Below are positions 10,011-20,700 of a stretch of DNA of 64,000 bases, one piece after another. The notes below the pieces were generated by a model. That model was not told the DNA's origin. It saw only the letters and a list, made by a program, of their open reading frames with translations, and made no database searches. The position numbers were made by a program, and so were the translations under genes. The stretch comes from Juglans regia (lineage: Eukaryota > Streptophyta > Magnoliopsida > Fagales > Juglandaceae). How positions within the stretch are numbered: the stretch's first letter is position 1; the number at the start of each line of letters is the position of its first letter. Location of the stretch: assembly GCF_001411555.2 (NCBI RefSeq), contig NC_049911.1:7200209-7264208 (forward strand). Reading direction: 5' to 3'.

Positions 10011-13000
10011 TGTTTTTTTAAAAAAGAAAAAGGCGATACCCCCATATTATTGATAACCCTCACTTTTGGCAGATGAATACCTCTTACATGTAAAGTTTGG
10101 AGGATACAAGAAAACCCAACAAAACCAAGGCCATGAAAAACTATATCTATACCATGTACTAATTGCAGTTGAAATCTACAAAACAATAGAACAAATGCTA
10201 ACATGCTATCAGATAAAAGTGACTGAATCGAGGCATTCTCATAACATCCATCCTATATTCCCCCAATGCCAAAGATGGCAATTGATTAGCCAAAAGAATA
10301 GACTAAGATGGCCGAAGCTCCTACCTTTGTAAGATGATCAGCCACAAAATTACCCTCTTGATAAGAATGTTGTATAGAATAATCTAATACTTACTGGAAT
10401 CCAAGAATGTCCTCCCAAATATGAAAATATCGCAATGGTGGAGAAGTGGAATTATGAAACCATTGAACAATAATAGCTTATAAGTTTCGAAGAGAATATT
10501 TGAATAGTCTAGCTGTAAACAATATAACAAACCTTGTTTCAATGCCATCAACTATGCCAGTTTGTTAGCTCGCTATCTGGATTTCCCAACACAACACCAC
10601 ATCCTGCCATACCAGGCTTTCCAAGAGCAAACCCATCAATACTAAACTTTAAGCATCTAGAAGGGGGAGAGGCTGCCAAGTCACTAAAAAAGGCTTCATA
10701 ACCCAGAGTTTAATAGGATTACTACCCGGCCAGAACCTATAGTGAGATCTGAGCATGAAATTAAAGCTGCCGAAATGGCTTAATGAGGCCATTATACTCA
10801 ATTACACAAAGTTTTATCTTCAGAACTACTGTTGCAGCCACAGGTTCCTTGCCATTTTGAAGATGATCATTTCAAGCTAGCCATATGTCCCGTAAAGTAA
10901 AAACAAGAGTTATGGGAACCAAAATAGAAGCTTATGTTTTCTTCTGGAAAGCTGCCACCATCTCACAAACCTGTCTTTCTATAGTAATGAAAGGAGATTT
11001 GAAAAACCAAGGATTGCGGCAAAATGCTCCCATGCCAACAAGTTTACTTTCCTTCAGCAAATAAGCGCTCAATATTTTCAATATTAGGTGCCATTTGCGG
11101 CAACGACATTTTGAAACTAATGGAATGCCACATCTTCTGATAATTGCATCAACAGATATAGCGTCAAATGCTAATCTCCAAACAAATGTACTTAAGAGAG
11201 ATCAAATTACTCCAAATTACTTTGGCTAGAAAAAAATCTGGGTATGCTTTTTCAATACCTGCCAAGCAGATTTTATGGTAAAATCCCCTTCCTTTGTGTG
11301 TTTCCAGACTCTGATATGCTCCTGGTCTCAAGGAAATGGGGAATTTGGATACTTCTTGCACTAATCGACTTCCTCCATGCTGGTTCGACAAAGTTACATT
11401 CCAGCGGGATCCTTCAATGAGATCTTTTAACAATAGAGCAGGTTGTACAGCTAAATAACCCTTTTGAATCAGAGAGTTCCCTCTCAACTCTAGTTTTCTA
11501 ACAATAAGTTTATTTTGCCTTCTCTAATTTTTCATGTTCTTTCAGAGAGGATGAATGGAAAAAGATTGAGAAAACCTAATGACGCTGATTAATAACCTTT
11601 TTGGGGTGTATATTTAGGAGTATATGGATAGGCATTGAAGACGAGACCTGTTTTAATAATACAAGCTTACCACTAGATGAAAGTAGCTTCCATTTCCACC
11701 CTGCTACCTTCCTCTTAACTTTTTCCACTAGTGGTTCAAGCATTGCTACTGAGAGTTTTTGGTAGTGCAGTGGAGCCCCCAAGTAATTCAAAGGAAAACT
11801 TCCTTCGTAAAATTTGCTAGTAGCTGCAATAACTGCCCTCCTAGCACCAAGCAGCTTGGGATGCACTAAATAATTACTCTTCTGAAGATTAACCAGCTGA
11901 CTAGAAGCACTTTCATAGATTGACAAGAATTCTAGCAAGTTGATTAGACTTCTTCTAGATCCATTTGTAAAGAGATGTCATCAGCAAATAATAGGTGTGT
12001 AACATTGAATCAGCCTTAGAAATCTGAATTTTTCAAACACTCAACAGTTTGGAAATACCTCTACTCAATACTTCCTCACTTAAAATGAATAGAAGTGTCG
12101 AAAGAGGATCACCTTGCCTCAATCTTATGATGGAGGTAAAGAAACCTTTCAATGTGCCATTTAATGAAATTGAGAATTTAGGCATCATCAAACATATCTA
12201 AACTAGATTAATCCATGTGCCTGAAAAACCAATGCAGCAAGGACCCGCGAAAGATACTTCCTGTTGACCGTGTCAAAGGCTTTCGCCATGTCAATTTTAA
12301 GCATCAAATTACGTCCCAAGGTCTAGAATGCTGGAGACTGGTTCTTGTTCTAGTGCAATGTTCTCCAAGATTTGTGTAACTCCCCAATGGAAGGCCAAAA
12401 CCACATGATTTATACTTCAAAAAGACTAGTCAATGATACAATTGGAGCCCTATTGGAATCTTATAAAGAGCAAAAACTTCTCATTCCCAAACAATGTGGA
12501 ATCTCATACACCACATACCATTATCCTTATCATATGAGATATCACAATCTACTCCCTTAAATTTTCGAAGTCCTCGTCGGGCTAGTCCGTCGTAGGTGGC
12601 ATGACTCAAGTCCCATATTTTTTGTTGGGATAGGCTCTGATACCATTTGTAACGCCACAATAGAAGACCCAAACCATATGACCTATACTCCAAATGGACT
12701 AGTCAATTATATAATTGCAGCCCTATTGAAACCTTATAAAGAGCAAGAACTTCTGCTTCCCAAGCAATGTGAGATCCCATACACCACCTATCCTTATTCT
12801 TATCATTTGTGGTATCACAATTTGCCTTCCATTCACAAAGCCCAAAGGCACCTTGGTTGATAGAAATGAGCTTTGGTAGTAAAAATGACAACATTCAGGC
12901 AATAATCTTTGAGAAGAACTCATATGAAACCTGGCACAAGCTGATTCGCCTAAGGATGAAAAATCTTTAGGCTTTTCAATCTTTGGAATCAATGCAATGA

Positions 13001-13060
13001 AAGCTTGATAAGTGGAGCTTTTGAACTTTGCATGACCCTCTGAAGTCTCAGGTACATGAT
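10011..13060 (-). mobile_element. L1-type LINE on the minus strand, decayed
   Basis: Minus-strand reading gives reverse transcriptase segments (FIALIPKIEKPKDF near 12990; LRQGDPLS near 12115; FPLNYLGAPL near 11790; VAGWKWKLLSSSGKLVLLKQ near 11670), then a zf-RVT tail (11164-11487) and RNase H traces (SIDGFALGKPGMAGCGVVLGNP near 10620, written here as short motif only). Many stops and shifts are present. The 3' end is marked by an A/T-run junction near 10011-10030. A TRIM (12375-12819) is inserted in it. The 5' end near 13060 is approximate and no target duplication was found. Confidence 0.85.
12375..12819 (-). mobile_element. TRIM-2, complete, with 5-bp target duplication
   Basis: Same family as TRIM-1 but reversed. 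Direct repeats 12375-12546 and 12648-12819 (172 bp each), reverse-strand primer site (GGCTCTGATACCA, 12633-12645) and purine tract (12547-12565). Flanked by ATTTG on both sides (12370-12374 and 12820-12824). It interrupts the LINE reverse transcriptase region. Confidence 0.95.
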
Positions 13061-13300
13061 AAGTACAAATTTATTCTTTTGCCAAACCTTACATGCCAAT
13101 TTTTATTGACAGAGGACGGATCGATTTAATATTCCTTTCCGTTTCCATGATCATTCTGATTTAAGTTTCAGAACCAAAAGAATATTTTGATACCTGTATT
13201 TTCCAATGTACCGCTTCATAATTAACTATATATATATATAATCTGCTAATAATTAATAAAAGAAATATATGTATATATAAGTATTTATCATATATGTATT

Positions 13301-13335
<35 letters not shown>

Positions 13336-13778
13336 TGCTATTATATTATGGAAGAATTGAAGACTTTTAAAATGAAGATACGTTGAAAATGTAAATAAAC
13401 AAATAAATAAAAAGGTAGAGATACTTGTGTCATAAGATAATGATATAAAAATCACAAATTTGAGTTGAGAGACACAAAAAATAAAGAAAAAAATAAATAG
13501 CCGATAAATTATTAAAAATAATGAGATTTAAAAAAATAAGATTGAGGGAACATATTTAATGTTACAAAAAAAATTAAATTATATAAATTATTTTTATATT
13601 TTAAAATTATATGAATGTTGTCTAAATTTGAAATTTATAAAAATGACATCCAAACACAAAATATATATATATATATATATAATTGTCCTTAAAGCAGTTT
13701 GAAACATAATATATATAGTATACTAGATACTGCACCAAAATAAAAAATTCTGATTGTTCGAGACAGAAATATGAGAAT
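13061..13778. other. AT-rich spacer with microsatellites
   Basis: No coding signal. (AT)n runs at about 13313-13334 and 13662-13682. Confidence 0.5.
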
Positions 13779-16746
13779 TGTAACACCCCGTATTTTAGTG
13801 TATTTTTACTAAAGGAATTATTTTTTTTTATTGATTCAAAAATTTATTCTCTTAATTTAAAATTGGTTGGATTTTTAGTGGGTTTATTTTTATGATTTTA
13901 ATTTTTGTGAAAATTATTTTTGAAGTGCTTTCTTTAAATTAATTATTTTTATGCGTTTAAATTTCTTCTCAATTTTAATTAACTTGTTGTGGGGTTTAAT
14001 TATTTAATTTCATTTTAATCACTGCGTTTGAATTATTTTATTTCACTTGCTGTTTTAAAATCGTCTCCGTTTTATCATTTTTTTTGTGACTCAAGATGTG
14101 AGGATTGGACCTCATTTATTTCCCTACATTTTCTCTTTCCTCTTTTCTTTTTTCTTCCTTTCTCTTTTCTTCTTTTCTTTTTTTTTTTTCCTTCTTCTCC
14201 TGGTCTTTCCCGGCGCGCCGCAACCCCCCTCCCTCTCTCTCTCCGTCCGATCCTCCTTCTCACCCCAGCGCCGCCGTGCGCCGGCGGTGGTCGACACCGC
14301 CCAGCTTCCCAGCACCCCCACCCACCGGCGACCTCCCCCTCTAGTTTCCAGCCCCAACCGCGCCGCCGTTAGCCTCCACGCACCACACGAAGCCGCGGCA
14401 TTCCTTGCGCTGCTGCGCCGCCGTCGCGCCACCTCCGGCCACCATCTCTTCACCACATCATCCTCGACCTCCTAGCAACTCAATGGACCCAACCCCACCT
14501 CCGATCTGTCACCGGTGAAGCCACACCATCAATATTTCCGTTTTGGGTATTTTAGACTTCAACTGCCCTCTGCGCCGCGACCCACGGCCAACCACCACCA
14601 CCACTAGCTTCACCAACATCCCTAAGCCCTACCCTATCAATCTCAGGTCTTCGTTTACACCCGTTCAAAAGTGGATTTTTGAGACCCACGGCCACAGTGC
14701 TTTTGGCACTGTTTTGTTGCTGCGTTGCCGCTTCTAGCACCTCCGTGATCTTTCAAAAATTATATTATAGCATTGTAAGTATTTTTCCCAAAGAACTTTT
14801 GATATTTAAATGTATTTCTGCGCTAATTCATATTTACTGTGAATTTATTGGTTGTGCCGGACTGAGTCCGAGGAGTAAGGAGATCGGTTGGATTGGATGA
14901 TAGAGTTGTTTGTGTGAGATTGGTTTATGCTATGAAATTTGTTGGCTGTTTCGGGTTTAAATATTGGTGTTTTGAGTTTGACGTTGGTCATGGTGAATAT
15001 TGGTGATTTTTAGAAAGTTATGATATATTTTTGGATTATTGGTTTGATGTTTTGGAAATGTTTAGAAGGGTTTGTTGGGGCCTTTTAACATCTAGAAGTG
15101 TTGAGATATTTTTCCTGTTGTGAGTTGTGAACAGAGAGAGAGTAGTGTGTAGTGTCGTCTTGGTTAAATTGTTGACGATTGCTTGGGAGTATGAGCTGCT
15201 GAAATAAGTGTGAGTTAGTGATAATCGGAGTTGACATTGGTTTTGATGCTTGTATTGGACAATACTAAGATTGGTATAGAATATTTTGGGTCGAAGTGTG
15301 GGCTGTCCAGATTGTTATTTGGTTGTTTGAGTTGGATTAAACTTGCTGAATTATGGTCTAGAAATTGGGCCTTAAGTTGTCTAAGACCAATTTTATGTTG
15401 TTGGACTTTAATATTTAGTTTATATTATTTTTATGAATAGGTGACGAGACGGATAGAGACCGTATTCAAGTCATAGATAATGCGCTGCAGGAGTCAGGTA
15501 AGCGGGGTTCCTATGCTAGACCTTACATGAATTACTTGAGACTGAGGTTGATTTTCTGGAAACTTTGCATATTTTTGTGGTGAAATGAGAACTTAGGAAA
15601 AACAAAACCAACATCGGTCGTTTATTTGCATACTCATGAAATCTGTACGAAAAAGAGAAAAATATGTTCTGACATGCATTGTATAGACATGAGCCAAATT
15701 CTGTCATGTGGTTTTTGAAATCTGGAAAAAGAGCGATATTGAGAAGATGAAAAGTTGTGCATTTATTTAGAAAGATGTTCTGGCTTTTGTGTTCAGCGTG
15801 TGTAAACTGTCTGATTCTGTTTTGGTACTATGTATTATTTTGATATAACATCTGAAAACCTTTGGCATGATGTACTGGTTTTCGTATCTGACTCTATCTC
15901 TGCTTTGCTCTGCTCTGCTCTGTTATGCTCTGCTCTGTTTGGGTTGGTACCAACTTCTCTGTCTCTGAGTGCACCCGCTTTGGAAACAAAGTGGTTTTAT
16001 TGTGGTCTTTCCTATGTGCACACTCGGGGCTCCGAGAAGAATAAAGGAAAGATTTCACCTCTGTCTCTGCCTGGTTTGGCCACCGGGGTTAGCATAACCC
16101 TACCACGGGGGTGAAACATGGTCTCTGCTCTGTTTGATGCTCTGTTTTGATCTGATGATGATATTCAGTTTATGTTATGCCAAAGCACTATGAGTTGTAC
16201 TTGTCTTAAAACCATCGCTCTGTTACTTTTGAAAATATGTTCTGTTCTGCATGATAACTCTGGAAAATATTTTGTTCTGCATGCTCTACTTTGTAAATGC
16301 TCATGTTTGCACGCTAGCATATGATTTTTGCTTACTGAGTTGTTGATAACTCACCCCCTATCATTATAATATTTTTCAGATGATGTGGAGAGTTCAAATG
16401 AGGACCTGGATTGGATTGCTGTTTGTGTTTAAGCTGAGGAGATGTTGGTAGAAGAAGGACTTCTGGTGTTCTTAGTTTTAATGTCTTTGAGTTTTATTAA
16501 TATCTTGAGTTTCAGTAAGATTTATGAAATTATTGGTTGGGTTGTTATGACTACCGAGAGATTACAGACTCCTTAGTTTATTTTAGCTGCAGTAATGACT
16601 TTGTGGAATTTTCAAGGTGGTTATTTAGAACTCTTGATATTGAGTTTTGCTATTAAAGATTTGAGTTTAATTTTAGTTGTGTTGGAAAGTAAGTTCTTAA
16701 GAAACAAGTAGTAAGTCTCCAGACCATCCGGGTTTGGGGCGTTACA
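13779..16746 (+). mobile_element. Solo LTR of a Gypsy-type retrotransposon (2.97 kb)
   Basis: Starts TGTAACACCCCG and ends GGGGCGTTACA, flanked by AGAAT (13774-13778) and AGGAT (16747-16751), a 5-bp duplication with one mismatch. No internal region is present. A conserved section near 16330-16400 (CTTACTGAGTTGTTGATAAC, then CAGATGATGTGGAG) recurs in reverse at 35400-35460. The section 14100-14540 is a pyrimidine tract followed by GC-rich DNA that yields proline/serine-rich chance ORFs on both strands. CTCTG repeats occur near 15900-15940. Confidence 0.8.
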
Positions 16747-16754
16747 AGGATGCT

Positions 16755-16966
16755 TTTGGTTATATAGATGATGAGATGATATAAGATGAGATGAAAGTTG
16801 AATAAAATATTGTTAGAATATAATTTTTTAATATTTTTTTATTTTGAGATTTGAAAAAATTGAATTATTTATTGTATTTTATGTGAAAATTTAGAAAAAT
16901 AATAATAATTAAATAAGTAAAAATAAAATAAATTGAGATGATTTATATAACCAAACGAGACCTTCC
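16755..16966. mobile_element. MITE of the GATGAGATGAG family, copy 1
   Basis: Ends are inverted repeats (TTTGGTTATATAGATGATGAGATG on the left, complement of ATGATTTATATAACCAAA on the right). The interior is AT-rich with GAGATTTGAAAAA and TTATTTATTGTATTTT, both shared with copies at 26616, 27851, 34590 and 54318. Confidence 0.7.
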
Positions 16967-17194
16967 TCTCCAATGGTCAAGGTCACTGCAATGGGCAGGT
17001 TTCAAAGCAAGAAGCCTGCCATGTTCAACTAATGGTCAAGGTCCTTCTTGTTTCCTTTTTCTATCTAATGATCAATGGTCAATGTCAGTGCAAGTTGCAA
17101 CAGAATGAGTAAGATTTTTTATATTATTTATGACTTTACTAATAGTGATCAACATGCACGATGCAATATATAACAATTAAATCTATTTGTTAAA

Positions 17195-17510
17195 AGAACA
17201 ATACTACATATAGGATATAGAAAAGTTCATATCTCAAATGCTTTTCTTGATTTAATTCCTGCTTTGGTGACAGAGGAAAATAATATGATGCTGTTAGAAA
17301 AGCCAACTATTGAGGAATTAAAAGATGCAGTTTTTTCTACACCACACTCTGCTTCTGGCCTTGATGGATTTTTGGCTGGTTGCAAGACAGAATGTTGGTT
17401 CATCATTCAATCTTGTTTACTTGCTACAGTTACTAAGCTTTTCCACTTGTGGAACATCATAATGGAATCAAAAACAAAATGCAGCTCGAAAACTTCCAAC
17501 TGATCAACGG
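17195..17510 (+). pseudogene. LINE reverse transcriptase N-terminal fragment
   Basis: Reads FLDLIPALVTEENNMMLLEK, then PTIEELKDAVFS and SASGLDGF. This matches the start of plant L1 reverse transcriptase (EEVKDAVF..PDSAPGPDGF). It ends abruptly in a frameshifted stretch. No other part of the LINE is adjacent. Confidence 0.75.
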
Positions 17511-17525
17511 GAAAGGCTTTTCCTA

Positions 17526-17724
17526 CTGATCAACGGAATGGTGGGTGCTTGCTTGGCCCTTCTGTGAAAGGGATTCATTAAAATTACAGCTCCATTTAGG
17601 ATTCAAGGAAAGGGACATGCAGGAGAGAAGACCTTTCCCTTCCGTACTGCACTTAGAGCTTCTAGTCTCTATCAACAATCCAACTGATCAACGGAATGGT
17701 GGGTGCTTGCTTGGCCCTTCTGTG
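17526..17724. repeat. Short direct duplication next to the array
   Basis: About 42 bp starting ACTGATCAACGGAATGGTGG occurs at 17526-17567 and again at 17683-17724. The second copy leads straight into the pyrimidine-rich array. Confidence 0.75.
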
Positions 17725-20700
17725 AGCTGCTCGTACTCCTACTCCATCTCCTTACTCCAACTTCATACTCTCTCTTCTTCGCCTTCTCCTCATCTTGATT
17801 TCATCTTCTTAGTCTAATTCATAATCTTTCTCTCTTATGCCTTCTTTACCTTCTTTTCTACTCGTATTCTTCTCTTCTCCTTTCATTTATTTTCTCTCAA
17901 TCCTTGAAAGCTTTATTGTTCTTCTTCTCAACTTATTCTTGGATTTTTTTATTTATTTAGATAGATAGATCCAAGAATTTTGCTTTGGCTTTGGGTGTGG
18001 GTGTGGTTGTGCATGCATGTGCAGGGGTGCGTGTGAGTGTGGTCGGTGGGAGAGTGTGCGTGTAGTTGTGTATGTGTGTGTGGTATTTGATTGAAACTAT
18101 ATGTAAGAGAAACTCAGCTTGGACATCAACAACTTCTACAAGCAAGCAAAGGTATTGTCTATTACTATTTAGCAGTGCTTCATCATTTTCTCTCTCTACT
18201 TATCTTTATGCGTATTATTTACTCGGCTGAAACTGTATCTTGGAGGAACTCTAATTAGTGGTCACCAGGCTCTATAGGTGTTTTTTTTTAATACATGTAC
18301 ACTATTTTGCACAGCAATTACTTTTTTTGTATATTTTTTGCATTATAGACAATATCTATGACAATGAACATATTTTTTTACCTTTGTTTCATCATATAAG
18401 AAGATTCATGCATGAACTTTACTGTAGCAGTCGCGTCCAATATTCTGATGGCATCAATAAGGTACAATTTATTTATCAATGTTTACTTTTAAAATTATGT
18501 TCTTTTTTAGCATAATGTACTGATTGCTTCAGTAATTTTCCATTTACTAGGGACTATTTAAATTTATTTTATTAATCTAAAATTTATAAATTTTTCCTTC
18601 ATTTTCTCATCTTCTCCCATTCTCCGTCATCGTCGTTGTCTTCATTTTCATCATCTTCTTCTTCTACTCTTTCCTTTACTTCTTCTCCTGTCGAATCTTC
18701 TCCTCCTTCCTAATCCTCCTCCACCTTCTCCTACTCCGACTCCAACTACAACTCCAACTCTGCCTTCAACACCGACTACTACACTTACTCCAACTCCCTT
18801 CTCCCTCATACTCCATTCTCACTCTTCTACGCATTATCTTCATCTTCTTCTCATCCTTCCACCACCTCTTTCTCCTTTCTCGTTCCTCTTTCCTCCTTCC
18901 TCCTCCTCCTCCTCTCTCCTCTTCCTCCTACTTCGACTCCAACTCCTACTCCTGCTCCAACTCCAACTCCTAAGCCTACTCAAACTCCCTTCTCAGTCTT
19001 CTACGCATTCTCCTCCTCCTCCAACTCCCTACTCTTATTTCTTCACATTCTCCTCCTCTTCTTCATTTTACTTTGGTTTTGGGTATGTGTGAGTGTGGGT
19101 GTGAGTTCATGTGCAGAGGTGTGTCTGTGTGTCTGTGTGCGTTTGGGTGGGTGGGTAAGTATGCATGTTTGTTCGCGTGTGAGCATGGTTGTGCTTGTGT
19201 GTGGAATGCGATTGAAATGGTATGTAGGAGGAACTCAGCTTGGACATCTACAAATTATAATGCATAGGTATTGTGTCTTACTTTTTAGCAGTGATTTCTC
19301 ATTTTCTATCTCTATTTATCTTTATGTGTGTTATTTATTAGGTTTAAACTTTATCTTGGAGGAACTTCAATTAGTTGTAATCAGGCTCTAGATGTGCTTT
19401 TTTTAATACAAGTAATACTCTACAAGGCAATTGCTTTTTTTTCCTCCATTACAGACAATAATGGCAAGGAACATATTTTTTGGCCTTTGTTCCATCATAT
19501 AAGAAGGTGCATGAATTTTGCTAGAGTAGTCGTGTCCAACATTCTGATGGCTTCAATAAGGTATAATTTATTTATCAATGTTGTTTTTGAAATTATGTTC
19601 TTTTTTTAGTATAATGTAGTCTGCTTCAATAATTTTTCATTTACTAGGGAATATTTATATTTATATTTATGTTATTAATCTAAAAATTCTAATTTTTCCT
19701 TTGTTTTTCTCATCTTCTCCCATTCTCCACTGTCGTCATCATCATCTTCTTCCCCTCCTCCTCCTTCCTTTACTTCTTTAGCTTCAGCTTCTCCTCCTCC
19801 TCTGACAGCGACACCTACTCTCCTACTGATCTGGCTTCTCCTCCTCCTCCTTGGACACTTACCCCTAGTTCTACTCCTGCTCATACTCCTACTCCAACTC
19901 CCTACTCTAACTCCATACTCTCTCTTCTTCGCCTTCTCCTCATCGTCATCTCATCTTCTTCATCTAATTCATCCTCTTTCTCTCTTATGCCTTCTTTACC
20001 ATCTTTTCTACTCGTATTCTACTCTTCTCCTGTCATTTATTTTCTCTCAATCCTTGTAAGCTTTCTTGTTCTTCTTCTCAACTTACTCTTGGATTTTTTT
20101 TTTTTATTTAGATAGATTGATCCAGGAATTTTGCTTTGGCTTTGGGTGTGGGAGTGGTTGTGCGTGCATGTGCATGGGTGCGTGTGTGTGTGGGTTGTGG
20201 GTGAGTCTGCGTGTTGGTTTGCATGTGCATGTGGTTGTGTATGTGTGTGTTGTATTCGATTGAAACTATATGTAGGAGGAACTCAGCTTGGACATCTACA
20301 AGTTCTACAAGCATGCAAAGGTATTTTGTCTATTAGAATTTAGCAGTGTTCATCATTTTCTCTTTCTGTTTATCTTTATGTGCATTATTTACCCGGTTGA
20401 AACTATATCTTGGAGGAACTCCAATTAGTGGTCACCAGGCTATATAAGTGTTTTTTCATTAATACATGTACACTATTTTGCAATCATTTACTTTTTTTGT
20501 TTGTTTTTTGCATTACAGACAATATCTATGGCAATGAACATATTTTTTTTACCTTTGTTCTATCATATAGGAAGCTTCGTGCATGCATTGTACAGTAGCA
20601 ATCATGTCCAACATTCTGATGGCTTCAATAAGGTATAATTTATTTATCAATGTTTACTTTAACAATTAAGTTCTTTTTTAGTATAACGTACTCATTAGTC

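Noticed and set aside
14028..14475. Overlapping proline/serine and arginine-rich ORFs on both strands
   Set aside because: They result from the CT-rich and GC-rich composition inside an LTR; no domain and no codon pattern of a gene.
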